Assembly (NCBI GenBank): GCA_963930655.1
Contig: OZ005603.1
Span: 15,337,001 to 15,401,000 of the forward strand
Direction: 5' to 3'
DNA length: 64,000 nt
DNA from: Myrica gale
Taxonomy: Eukaryota; Streptophyta; Magnoliopsida; Fagales; Myricaceae
Below, in pieces: positions 12,563-24,041 of this stretch. A program made the translations under genes and the position numbers. Position 1 is the stretch's first letter. Every line of letters starts with the position of its first letter. The notes beneath the pieces are model-generated. The model ran no database searches, was not told the origin of the DNA, and saw only the letters and a program-made list of their open reading frames with translations.

Positions 12563-12999
12563 TGGAACAGATGGATACCTTCTAGCGCTAGTGTGATTTA
12601 GAAGGAAAGACTTACACCAAAATTGAAGTATATTCCGAGATATTGGACAAGAAGTCGGAATATGTTCGAGGATTAGGACGTGCGATTAAACCTCTACCTT
12701 CATCAACTTTAACTACATAGTCTTCTGATCTACAACACTAGCTTGCGAAGGCAAGGGATGAGATAGAAGTGATGAGAGCTGCTAGAGAAAAAGACTTGCA
12801 GGAATTTACGAAAAAGCAAGCTGAGATGGAGGTCGCGCTTAGGGACCACCGTGAGGAGCAGCGGGTGGAGCAAGAGCGAATCTGGTTGAAGCTGGAGGAG
12901 CGCATTTGAAAGGAGCAAGAGGGGATGCGAAAGGAGAAAGAGTGCTTAATGAGAGGCATGTCAAAGCAACTATTCAGCCAGTTTGAGGGCTCAAAAAGG
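12563..12999 (+). pseudogene. CACTA transposase-associated gene, 3' exon (coiled coil)
   Basis: Just after an intron-like tract ending GGAACAG, the frame reads YSEILDKKSEYVRGLGRAIK, the conserved C-terminal block of Transposase_24 proteins. It is followed by a highly charged helical stretch (about 12740-12960, rich in E, K, R and Q, with REEQRVEQERIW). At least two in-frame stops (TAG near 12738, TGA near 12909) break it. It is the continuation of the exons at 5654-6331, now more than 6 kb away because of the inserted elements. Confidence 0.75.
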
Positions 13000-13326
13000 T
13001 AGATATATGTATTTTGTAATTACTTTGTGTTTATGTATTATTACGATGTTATTTTCAGTTTAACTAGTAATCATTATGTATTATTATTGAACATCATTAA
13101 TGTGATTTTTATATTGTTATTGTAATAATACGTGTTATATAAAATTTTCAATTATTTTTATTTTAAAAAAAACTGATTTTGTTATTACCGTTCGATCAGC
13201 AATTCCAGCGATCGAACTATTACTGTAAGCACGATTGATATCCAATACCACCGACCGATCGCCAATATTAAAATAACTAAACTAATGATCGATCAATAAT
13301 ATAACTCAAACTCAAATGACTATGTG

Positions 13327-16156
13327 TGTGAGACCCCGAATTCTTCTATGTTATTTATGTTTATATAATTGTTTTGGATTTAATTTTGGGACTGTTATTT
13401 GGCCTATTGTAAGAAATTTTATGATATTACAATGATTTATTAAGTTTAATGTCAAGGATATTTAAAATGCATTTAAATTGTGATTTTGAATTTTAATGCA
13501 TGTTAATTGTCTATTACCTTCATTAGGTAGCCTTAACCCTCATTAGATGAACTAAATGACTTTTAAGTATGCAAGCTAGTGGATCACGTGAAAGAGAAAG
13601 AAAAAAAACCAAAGAAAATAAAAGAGAAACAAAAAGGAAGAGTGAAGACGTGAAAGAGAGAAAAGACAAGAAAGGTGTAGGTTGAAAAGAAAGTAGGATA
13701 GGCTGAAAAGTAAGGGTAGGTGAAGAAGAATCACGTGAAAGGCTTAGGAAGGAAAGGAAATAAAAGACAAGAGGAGACAAAGCATTTAATTGACCGGTCA
13801 CATCAAACAAGACTTTAACCCCCCCCCATTTGGACGTGTAGTTCAACTTGCCTTTTTACACTTCACGCCTCACTCATTCACACACCTTCACTTTCTCATT
13901 TGGTTGCACAAAAGTTTACCTAAAAGAGTTTGGCCGAGAGAGAGAGAGAGAAGGAGGAACCGAATAGATTCGGTCCTTTTGGCATTCTTTCCTCTATGAG
14001 TTCTTTTTATTCTTTAAACTCTTACTATGGATGTCTTCATATAAGTGTTCTTTAGCCATCTTTTGGGTTCAGCCGAAATCCTAAGGTAAGGTGCTCTTGA
14101 CTTAGAGATTTGTGGCATGAAAGTTAGGTTTTGCCATGTTCTTGGTTCCTATTTTTGTGTACTTGTTGATGAAGGTTTTGTGAACTGATTTATTGAGATC
14201 TTGTTGATGGAGGAAGGGATTGAAGGCGACGATTTTGGGCTATGTTGAAGGAAGGGCTGATTTGGGTTGTTTAAGCTTGAGAAACATGTTGGATGATGAT
14301 CTTGTGATTATAAACTAAATGCATGTGAAGTTGATATATGTTAAGTTTAGGTTTTGGCCTTTGGTTGTTGTGAAATCCATGCTTGGCCGATTGGGTTCTC
14401 TTGCAACATCTTGAATGTAGTGTCTCCTAGGTTGTGAAATTGATTGCTGAAGGATGGGCATTGTTGCATGGAGATTGTTTAGGCATGAAAAATAATGTGT
14501 GGAATTGTTTATGGTCAGAAGAAGCAAGTTAGGGATCATGATTAGGTTGTTGGAATAGGAAAATGTTAGTACCCTGTTTTTAGGCAACATCGCGCTCGAG
14601 CGGCCTTAGGGTAATATGATGGACAGTGTCTTGCCGCTTGACCAGCGCTCGGCAGGTGCTCGAGCGGCCCTTGGAAATTGCATACAGAGAGTTGGCCCTC
14701 GACCGCCGCTCGAGCGAGGGTTGATGAAAGTTGGATAGTGAGTTGGCGCTCGACCAGTGCTCGACAGACGCTCGTGCGGTCCCTGTTAAAATTTCATATA
14801 TGTTGAATTTGGAGTTCCAATTGAGGTCTTGTGAACTCTAGCATTGGGGATAGTTGAATAAAATTAGTTATGAAGTTATTGAGGTTAGGATGGCGGGAAA
14901 TTCATGAATAGGCTTGAAATCATGTTTGGGAGGAACAAGTATACCTAGTTGATTGAGTATTACATAGTGATCCCTTTAGCAACCGTATAGGAGATGGTTG
15001 ATGCTTATGTTTAATTGTCTTCTTCATTTGTTTTACGAAAACTAGTTAAGTAATATTTTGTAAACGAAATCATATTTCAAAGATATGTACTTTTGGAAAA
15101 CCGAAATAATTACAAGTACTTCTTTTGTATGTCTATGTGATTAATTCCTAAAACTCTAAGTGTAGTAATTGACTCGCTTGTAGGCGAAGCACCGTCTCTA
15201 TATCAAGAGAAGCAAGGTAAGTGGAGTTACATTTTTAAAAAGCTGGAATGATACTCAGCATGGTTTTACATGAATAAGTATGACATCATAAGCAAGCATG
15301 TCATGACACGAGTATTACATGATTTTCTAAAAAAACATTTTATGCAATGAAAGTAATAAAGATTATGTCAAGTTAAGTAAGGGGCTCTGGTCGGTACCGT
15401 ACTATCAAGAAGGGCACCCATACCGAAGGACGAATGCGAAAAGGATGGGTGAACCCTAGAGGTAAGTGCAACCACACTGAAGGACGAATGCGAGAAGGTG
15501 TGGACCTCCAAGGGTCGTGTTTAGCCATTGAAGGACGAATGCGAGAAGGTGGGCTAGCTCGACCAAATGAAATGTCTCCAAGGGTAAGGGAGACGGTTCC
15601 GATGGGAACGCACAACCCTGACTTCGGGGGTTAAATGGAGCATATGTAGCCCACAAGATAAGAAGTGAACACTTTTCAAGGACCATGTGTCATTCTTAAA
15701 TACAAGAACATATTTTCAAGCTCAAGAGTATGTGCATAACCATTAAGCATGCATGCACATCCAGCATTATGATTACTCATGATTTTCAAGTTAAGGCATA
15801 AGCTCATGTTTATAAGTTTACCTTTTTCCCTTACTGAGTCTTTCGACTCAAAGTTTTCAAAATGTATCATTCCAGATATTTCAGGTGAAGGCAGTCAGGA
15901 GGATTACCTGTCTTGAGAGGAGATAACTCTATGTATTTTGATGTTGTGAGTTGATCGATGTGATCTGTCACTTAAGATAATGTGTAGTTTATGTGATATG
16001 TAATTATGATGTTACTCCTCATTTTGAAGTCTATTATGGAGTTAAGTTATTATTGAGTTTGGTGGCCCCTCTCTCTCTCGATTCTTTTCCGCTGTTAAGT
16101 ATGATCAAGTTCGCTGGAGCTTTCCCTTGTGATTGCTCGCGGCTGTCACCGTGACA
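13327..16156 (+). mobile_element. solo LTR (2.83 kb) in the CACTA 3' region
   Basis: A perfect 5-bp duplication ATGTG (13322-13326 and 16157-16161) flanks TGTGAGACCCC...GTGACA. The ends and several internal blocks match the LTRs at 24042-25139 and 1131-5485, including the CTTACTGAGTC hairpin at 15832 and the CGCGGCTGTCAC block. It holds a CTCGAG-rich array (14590-14782) and three repeats of GAAGGACGAATGCGA (about 15425, 15478 and 15530). The final block after CTGTCACC is shorter than in its relatives. Confidence 0.9.
14590..14782. repeat. CTCGAG/CTCGAC minisatellite in the LTR
   Basis: CTCGRN words start at 14648 and 14659, at 14698 and 14709, and at 14749, 14760 and 14771, so neighbours within each cluster are 11 bp apart. 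The clusters recur about every 50 bp. The unit resembles that in the unrelated LTRs at 54749 and 62881. Confidence 0.8.
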
Positions 16157-16590
16157 ATGTGCAAGCGATCCATCGATATTATAAACAACCGATCGATGGA
16201 GTAATAGACGATCGATCCTCAAACTCAAATGATCAATCGTTAGATGACATTGATCAATCACGTAGGAAATCATCTTCCAACGCTGAAATAAACAACTGAT
16301 CGTTTGTAACTTTTATCGATCGATCGTCCAACTTAAATGATCGATCAATTAGAAAAACATGACCAATAGGTGATACTGAAACGATCGATCGTCCAACTCA
16401 AGTGATCGATCGATTAGATAAACACGACGGATCGGTGGTACTTAAACGATCGATCAACAATATGTATTGGATCAATCATCTTAAACGTGGTGATCGAACG
16501 ACGTGTCTTCTGATCCATCATTTCAAAATAAAGACCGACCGATCGATTATTCCACCCATCGACCACTTCAGTTACTGATTGATCGGTCAT
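16157..16590. repeat. GATCGATC subterminal array of the CACTA element
   Basis: About a dozen GATCGATC or one-off variants occur here, many spaced 20-22 bp apart (for example 16318 onward). A larger unit of 65 bp repeats at 16318 and 16383. The other part of the array, before the inserted solo LTR, lies at about 13185-13320. Subterminal arrays of transposase-binding words are normal in CACTA elements, so this is probably the binding region of its own transposase. Confidence 0.7.
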
Positions 16591-16599
16591 GATATTTAG

Positions 16600-16785
16600 T
16601 GAAGGAAAATTTTCGTCACTTTTTGTTTTCGTGATGGAATTTGAGTTTCATCAAGAAATACATTTCATGACACTCATATGCTGACAGACCTGGTGACAAA
16701 AAAATTTCGTCACTGATTCTTTTAGTGATGAAATTTTGACTTTTAGTGACACAATTTTGTCACTAAAAGTCTATTTTTTTGTTAT
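16600..16785 (+). repeat. probable CACTA 3' terminus
   Basis: It contains several forward and inverted copies of TTTTAGTGAC / GTCACTAAAA and TTTCGTCACT, and ends with TTTTTTTGTTATG. The palindromic TTAGTGAC repeats just inside the end are typical of CACTA termini, although the expected GTAGTG end is not exact. Confidence 0.5.
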
Positions 16786-16849
16786 GACAACAACTATATT
16801 TGTTGTCCGACCATTGATTGATTATCTGCTAAACTTTGACCAATTAAAT

Positions 16850-17360
16850 GCTACCACAATCTGGAAGGGTTATATGTGTGTGTGTGTGTGTGTGTGTGAT
16901 TTCAGAATAAACTTAATTGTGTTGTCCCTAAGTAAATGTCGATTGCCTCTCTCTAAACTAGCGGTGGTTAACGGTGAAGTATGTCACTGTTTGGTGAAAA
17001 CCGTCACCGTCGCACAATTGATGGAATCACATAATTGACACCGCCCTTGCCAGTAACGGTTATACGGTAACCGCTTAAACCGTATAAAATGGGATTTTTC
17101 ATAATTTTCATTAACCAACTAACATATTCCAACAAAAGCCCATTGAAAGTATATCACATAATCAATAATCATCTCAAATCTCTACTAGGGGTAGTTAACG
17201 GTAGTGTAGGTGCCGGTTTGACAAAAACCGTCACCGTCACCGGAATTGACTTAATCACATATTTGACATCGCCACTGCACCACTAAGGCACAATAATCGC
17301 CCTTACCGATTACTGTACCTGTAGTAGTGATGATTTTAGTGGTTAAAACGGTCATCGCCA
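16850..17360. repeat. non-coding segment with a roughly 95-bp direct repeat and a (TG)n microsatellite
   Basis: A block containing GGTTAACGGT, then AAAACCGTCACCGTC and a region near ATGGAATCACATAATTGACA occurs at about 16953-17046 and again, diverged, at 17186-17275. It resembles the GC-richer ends of hAT-type non-autonomous elements, but I could not define TIRs. A TG repeat lies at about 16877-16898. I see no gene. Confidence 0.5.
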
Positions 17361-17642
17361 GAACAAATGAATACCCCAACTCTGAACCCCACTCTCTCTA
17401 AATTCTCTCGCTCCCTCATCCTTTTTCTTTTCCTCCTCCTCCCTCTTCCCTCTCCTCTTCTCTCGCCATTGCTGTTGGTTGGTTTTTTTATTATTTTTTG
17501 TTTTCTACTTAGTCTGTACAGTGGGCTTGGTCTTCGTTGTGGTGATTTTTTTTTATGTCTTTCCCTTTTGTTTTAGGTATGGCCTTTCTTTTTGCTGGTC
17601 TCTTTTGGCTTTCTCTCTTGGGTGGTCTTTCCTATCCCGTTA

Positions 17643-18350
17643 TGGCTGAGTCATCGGGGTCCGAAAATAGTTGGTGCGTATCAGGGGCATGGTTGGTGAG
17701 CTTGAAGGCGGAAGCTCTTCGCAGCCATAAGTGGAGGTTGGTGGGGGTGGGTCTGGACCTCTCCTTGGTCGGCATATTGATTTCCAATAAACCTCGTAAC
17801 AAGGTTGGGCTTTGAGTAGCCATTTTTTAGGTCTTGGCATTTTGTACCAAACCTGAAAATGGAGGAGGTGGAGGGGGATCGATTTATTCTTTCTTTTCTT
17901 GACAAGGAGAGTACGCAACGGGTGCTTAGCCAATCTCTATGGATGATCAAAGGGTTTCTGTTGGTGGTGAAAGCTTTGAATCTAGGGGAAACTATCGCTT
18001 AAATGAAATGGTGTTCTTCCCTATTTGGATTTAGGTACATGGTTTGCCTTTGGGACAGACCACGAAGTCTTTGGTGGAGAGTGCAGCAAGTAGAGCCGGC
18101 AATGTTCTGGATGTTGATTTTAGATGCAACAGGAAAGTTTGGGTCATGCAATTCGTTCGGGCCAAGATTTTATTGGATTCCACAAAACCATTGTGCCCAG
18201 GTTTCTTCCTGCCTGGAGAGAACCGTGACGACACCTGGGTGTAGTTCAAGTTTGAGTGTGTTTCTGGCATTTGCTTTAGATGTGGCCGTCTAGGACATTT
18301 CTCGAACATGTGATCCTGGCTCGCCCAATATGCCCAATACATCATTCAAA
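17643..18350 (+). pseudogene. LINE ORF1 (DUF4283-like region plus CCHC knuckle), broken
   Basis: ORF1 of plant L1 elements encodes an RNA-binding protein. Here a frame begins MAESSGSENSWC at 17643 and passes a segment around 17690-17815 before stopping at 17815. Later frames around 18003-18240 continue it. A knuckle-like CFRCGRLGHFSN lies at about 18271-18306. Its last cysteine falls in another frame, as the frame hits TGA immediately after FSNM. The multiple stops and frame changes show that no functional protein is made. Confidence 0.65.
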
Positions 18351-19399
18351 TCATTTTCAGCCATCATCCATTCTCTTATTCTTACCTATGTTGTTGATCT
18401 TGTCTTGCCCGGAGTGCCGGAGGTGATAGTGCGGCATCAAGCGTGGAGTCGAGCCACGGTGGTGACCTTAGGCCGAAGGTGGTGATGAGGGCAACGTCCC
18501 ATTGGGACTTGTCACCTTCTGACATCTCTGACATTCTCTACAAAAAGGTGGACAACAGTGTCCCTCGTACTGTTGAGCATGTCTTGGAGTGCACCAAGGC
18601 GAATTTATACCCCTTTGGCGGTTGGGAAAGGAGAGACCAGTGCCATTGAAAATAGCTAGATGACCCTGTCGGCAGCTTGGCAGGCAAATTTGGAGCATGA
18701 TCTTGATTACCAGCGCCTTTGGCAGAGAGAGAAAGGATTCTTTGAAGATCTGTATGCTTTGTCCTTTTCCAATTCGTTCAAGTCCCTGTCTGAGGGCCAG
18801 TTGGGCTAGGTGGGCCAAGTGCTTCCCTCAAAGGAGCTGGATTGGCTGGGCCATTATTTTTCATTCCAGTTTAGCAGTTTGGGCTCACAATCAGAAAATG
18901 ATTTGTCTTCTATCCGGTCTACTCCTCCCAGGCTTGTTGAATTAGAAAATGAGGGTCTTGTGGCCTCAGAGGTTGGACTAGGTAGTTCAGTAGTGATGCA
19001 GGGTGAAATTAAAGGGAAAGGAATTTGGCAGGGCTATTGATGTTTAGGTTTGAAAAATGTGGAGACTCGGGTGGGCTTTAAACGAGACGCCTTTTCTTGT
19101 GACTTAGAGGATGCTCGTCCTACTAAACGGCTTCAGTTGGGGAAAAACCAAGTGGAGGAGCAGCTCAGTATTCATCATTTCAAGCAAGCAGTGGAAGATT
19201 CCCAACCTCTAGCTAGTTGGGTGAATCATGGCAGGAAGAAAGAAGGTCGAAGAGATGTTGGGCGTCATGGTTCCAAATTTTCTTCTAATAGGCAGAGGGC
19301 GGGAGCTCTGCGTAAGGTGGTTGTGGTCCAGGACTTCAAAGGTGTCGGGACCATTTATGAGGCTGAGGAGGCGGGCCCGGACATGCCCCCACGCCTCCA

Positions 19400-22300
19400 T
19401 GACTGTCATATTTTGGAATTGTTGGGGATTAGCCCACTCCTCGATAATAAGAACTTTACGGGCAATGCTTAGACAGTCTAACTCCAACTGTCTATGCATT
19501 TCGGAAACGAAAGTTTCCAATGCTTCGGGTATCCTATCTCGTCTTGGTTTTCTCAAATTCTTTGGAGGTTCCGACTGTGGGTCTGAAAGGTGGTATGACT
19601 TTTGCATGGTGTCGAGGAGTTGATTTTAACCATGTTCTTCCTAGTCAAAATATCATTAGCATCATTCTGTTCGGTGAGCCAAACCATCAGCCTTGGACTC
19701 TGACCTTTGTGCATAGTCCTTGCGGTTGGAGGAGCAAAGAATTTTTTTGGGAGGAGCTTAACCGTGTTGGTGGAAATTTCGATGGGCCTTGGATTATGCT
19801 AGGAGATTTTAATGTTGCCTCTGGGCAAAGTGAGAAGTGGGGCGGTCGACCGGTTGTTTCATCTTCGAGGGAAGGGTTGTATCACATAAATTGGCTCATG
19901 GTTTGGTGGATATTGGCAGTTCGGGGCCTAGATTTACTTGGTGCAACTGAAGAAGGGATTGTAATATCATTCGGGAACGTCGTGACAAGGCATTGCTAAT
20001 GGCGAGTGGACTACTCTTTTTCCCAGGGCGATTATTTGCAACCTCCCGCGTCACTCTTATGACCATGCTCCGTTGCTTCTTTCTACTAAGGGAGCTATGT
20101 GTGCGAGTCCTAAACCCTTTCGGTTCAAAGGGTGTTGGAAGAGGGATGAGTCGAGTAAAGTTGTTGTGGCTAGTGCGTGGAGAAATAGTGTGAGGGGCTC
20201 TGCTCCTTTCCGATTTGTGCAGAAGATTAAAGCTACAAGAGCTGCCTTTTAGAACTTGGAATAGGGATCGTTTCAGGGCAATTCACGTTCAGGTTAGAAG
20301 ACTTAGTGAGCAACTGCTGGCGGTTCAGGGTGAGGATCCTTCAAAGCACTCTTGTGAGTAAGAACATCGGTTGCAAGCCCGTTTGGGGGAGGCACTTAAG
20401 ATGGAGGAATTTCTTTGGAAACTGAAGTAAAGGGTTGGTTGGTTGACGTCTCCGGACCTGAACACGAAATTTTTCCACCTCTCTACAATCAAGGAGAAGA
20501 AAGAATAGTATTGAGGCACTGAAAACATGGGGAGGTAATTGGCTTCAAGATTGCGAGGCTATTGGTACTCAAGCCTGATTTTGCCTGTGATTGATGCGGC
20601 TGATAATGCCATCCTTTTGGTTTGCATTCCAGAGAGGAAATTTGTATGGCAATGTTGCAAATTGGGGCGCTTAAAGCCCCTGGTCCTGACGGGATGTCGG
20701 CCATTTTCTACCAACATTATTGGGCTATGGTCAATGAAGATCTCTTCAACATGGTTCTTCAATTTTTTAGCAGTGGGTATTTACTGAGACAGCTGAACCA
20801 TAGTTTTATTACACTCATTCCTAAAGTGGATCACCCTTCTCGTTTTGAACATTACCGACCGATAAGTTTTTACAATGCCGCTTACAAAGTCATTGCAAAG
20901 ATTTTATCGTCTAGACTTAAAGAAGTGATTGGGGAAGCTAATTTACACGATGCAATCTGCTTTCGTTCCGAGATGGCTGATCCAAGAAAACATTGTCATT
21001 GGGCAAGAAGTTCTTCATACGATGAATTCCAAGAAAGGTAGAAAGGGCCTTGTTGCACTCAAAATTGATATGAAAAAAGTATATGATATGATGAAATGAG
21101 ATTTTATTCTCCAAAATCTGTGTTGCTATGGTTTTGATCCTATTTAGGTGGGTTGGATTGAATAATGCATTAGTTTGCGTCGTTCTTTGTGATGCTTAAT
21201 GGCTCACCCTTTGGGCTTTTCAATCCTTTCAGGGGTCTGAGACAAGGAGATCATCTATCTCATTTCTTATTTATCCTTGGGTCGGAAGTGTTATCGAGGT
21301 TGATTTTACTAGCGGAGTTGGAGGAGTCCTTGCATGGGGTTAAGGTGGCGCGATCATCACCTTCGATCTCACATCTGCTCTTTGCAGATGTTCTGCTACT
21401 GTTCTTGAGAGCTAACCGCAAGGAGGTGGATGTCATTAAGGGGCTGTTGTCGCTGTACTCGGGGTGGATAAGGCAGAAGGTGAATTTTGAAAAATCTACG
21501 TTGTATTACAGTGAGAATACGCACCCGGATGTTGTTGGAGTGTTGTGTGATATTTTGCAAGTTAAAAAAATGTCCTCCAATTGCAAATAGCTAGGGCTTC
21601 CTTTGTTTGTGGGAAGGGCTCAGAAAAAAGCTTTTAAAGATGTTAAATCCATGGTAATTACCAAGATTGCGGGATGGAAAGTGAAAGCGCTTTCTCAAGC
21701 AGGGAGAACAACGCTCATCCAAGCGGTTGTTACTGCCATGCCTCTATACTGCATGACTTCGTTCTTGATGCCAAAAGGGTAGTTTGCGAAGATCAATAAG
21801 CTGCTAAAAGATTTTTGGTGGGGTTTTCCTACCTACAAAAATTGAAATTTCACACCCCGTGCGTGGAGCGATATTTGTTTGCGAAAACACTTAAGAGGCT
21901 TGGGTTTAAGGAAGATGTTTGAGACAAATGTGGCGCTGATTGCAAAGTTGGGTTGGAAGATTGTCTCATCTCCGGACAACCTTTGGGTTAAGCTTTTAAA
22001 GTGCAAATATCGGGTGTTGCACCATGATTTTATTCAGCCTATTGTTGGTAGAGGTTCTAAGTGTGGAAAGGGATTGCTGGGGTCTTTCCAAAACTGCGGT
22101 GGAGCTTGTGCTTACTGTTGAGGTGTGGTGTAATGTTAGTATCAGGGAAGACCTGTGGCTGCCTAATGGAGAGAATTTTCACCCAGTGTGGAAGGATGGT
22201 GAAGTTGACTTGGCGCAGGTCTCTATGGTGAGTGACTTGGCTATTCAACTTGTGGGATTGTGGGATGTGGATCAAGTGAGATCACTGTTTGATGAGTCAT

Positions 22301-23330
22301 CTGCTGTGGAGATTCTGAGCATGCATCCTCGTAGACCGGACCTTGATTATTGTTGGATTTTGACCCGAGAGGCTTCGGGCCTTTTTTCGGTCAAATTTTT
22401 GTGTTGCGGGAGCAGACTGGCAGAGCACCTCTTTCACCTTCCATGGACCTAAGAGGGCGGGACAGACTTTGGAAGTTAAAAATTAAAACTCGTTTAAAGC
22501 TTATGCTATGGAAGGTGGCTCCGAGTGCCTTGCGCACTATAGGAGCTCTAGGGAGGCATCTTCAGCGAGCAAATGATGAGAGCTTTCTATGCCCTCTTTG
22601 CAAAATGAACCCGGAAGACACCCTGCACTTGTTAGTCTCCTGTGAGGTGGCTGATAAAGTTTGGAAGGAGTCTTTTTGGGTTATTTCTTTGAGGAGGATT
22701 CCGGCTAATAGTCCTGCTGGGCTGGTCAATATTATTTTGAACATGGACAGTAGGTTGAATCTTGATAAGTCTCATCTGCAAGCTTTTGTGCGTAACGCGG
22801 CCTGGTGTGTTAATGTGATTTGGATGACTAAACATGATTGTGCTGATATGAGGAGGAGATTTGTGGAACATTCATGCGCTTAGGCTGAGTCGAACAGGTT
22901 GGCCCTTAAGAGGTGGCAGCCTCCGCTGCTTGGGTGGCTCAAGATTAATTCGGATGTCGCTATCTATTCTTCAGGGTCGTACATAGTTGTCTCTGTTATA
23001 GATGCTTCTAGTTCCTTTCTTTACGGTATACACTGAACGCTTAGGTGTTGTAGACCCACTTGTTGGTGAAGCTTCTACTTTGATGGAAGCTTTGGTTCTT
23101 GCTAGGAGGCATGGCTGGCCTTGGTTAGTTTTTGGGAGTGATTCGCTGGTGCTTTGTATTGCTGTTCTTTGAAATGACCAGACTGATATGTGGGTAATTT
23201 CTTCTTTGGTAACTGATATCAGATCAAGGTTGGAAGAGTCCACAGAATGGAAGATTGCTCGGGTTCCCCGAAGGGGCAATGTTTTCACCCACAAGTTGGC
23301 TATGTGGGCGGCTACGTAGGGTGTTCTTGG
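19400..23330 (+). pseudogene. LINE ORF2 (endonuclease, reverse transcriptase, RNase H), broken
   Basis: The endonuclease begins at about 19406 with IFWNCWGL, continues through CISETKV, and after a frameshift ends with WIMLGDFNVASGQSEKWGG (about 19790-19845). Reverse transcriptase starts with GALKAPGPDGMSAIFYQHYW (about 20660), then FITLIPKVDHPSRFEHYRPI. It continues after breaks with GLRQGDHLSHFLFIL (about 21235) and HLLFADVLLLF (about 21370). The active site, normally FADD, reads FADV. A zf-RVT block with WKVAPSALRT and CPLCKMNPEDTLHLL (about 22510-22635) follows, then an RNase H-like region with several stops. Endonuclease cut plus target-primed reverse transcription is the role known for the family; this copy has lost it. 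Confidence 0.88.
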
Positions 23331-23578
23331 TGTTAGCGTTCCTAGTCTTGTCCCCGAGCATATCTGGGTTTGTGATATGCTTCCGCATTTCTAGTTTTTG
23401 AATAAAAGGCTTACAAGCAGCAGGCAGTAGTTTCCACTCTGTTTCGTCGGGCACGGGCCTTATGGTTGATCTCATAAGGCCACAATCTACGCAGCCCATA
23501 GTCCTTTCTATTGTAACTTCTAGGCTGTAATTTCCTTTGTACTTCAATATATAAACTTAGTAGTTTCAGCAAAAAAAA

Positions 23579-23983
23579 CTAATTGTGGCATGCATTTTTA
23601 ATCTGAATAATAATTAAATTCTTATTTCAGTTTTCTCACTTGAATAAGCAAAATTAGGAGGAGTAAGAATTTTGTACTCAAACTTTGCAAATTAATATTT
23701 GCTGATATGTAATTATTTGTAATAACACTACTAACCTTAATTTGGAACCCTTATTTCTCCAAGTTAATCACTATAATTACTGCCAACAATATTCTAAAGT
23801 AGTATTTGCATTGGAATGTTGTTCTAATTTTCTGTATAGTTTAGTGTTTTATTTAAATATAATTATAGTTTCTAGTTGCAGAACTTCTTTAATCTCTCCT
23901 TAACTTCTTAAAAACATACATAATTTCTAAGAAGCAACACTAATGATAGAAAGAAAGAAAAATAAATAAATTACGAAGAAAGC
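23579..23983. other. AT-rich spacer between the LINE and the Pack-MULE
   Basis: About 400 bp of AT-rich sequence. I see no gene and no clear repeat. Confidence 0.6.
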
Positions 23984-24041
23984 AAAAAAAAAGGTAAACT
24001 CATAGTTAGCCCCATATCTTTGAGGCAAAATCAAGTTACTA

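Larger units (their letters stand above)
5486..16785 (+). mobile_element. CACTA (En/Spm-like) transposon, degenerate, split by nested LTR elements
   Basis: Transposase_24-type (Ptta/En/Spm) coding segments lie at 5654-6331 and resume at 12563-12999, on either side of the 6410-12549 retrotransposon. A subterminal array of GATCGATC words follows (13185-13320 and 16157-16590, split by a solo LTR). The end at about 16600-16785 is rich in TTTTAGTGAC/GTCACTAAAAG repeats and finishes near a TTTTTTTGTTATG sequence that resembles a decayed CACTA terminus. I did not find the left terminus; it may have been lost next to the gypsy LTR at 5485. The 5' limit given is arbitrary. Confidence 0.7.
17365..23578 (+). 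mobile_element. L1-type LINE retrotransposon, degenerate
   Basis: The order on the plus strand is a pyrimidine-rich leader (17365-17640), an ORF1-like region with a zinc knuckle (about 17640-18310), endonuclease (19406-20000), reverse transcriptase (20620-21750), zf-RVT (22480-22690), RNase H-like sequence (22920-23320), and a 3' end TAGTAGTTTCAGC followed by eight A residues. Domain order and the A tail are those of plant L1-clade LINEs. Many frameshifts and stops make it inactive. I could not define a target site duplication. Confidence 0.9.

Noticed and set aside
12730-12959. Minus-strand frames of 62 and 73 codons
   Set aside because: They are the antisense of the CACTA coiled-coil exon on the plus strand.
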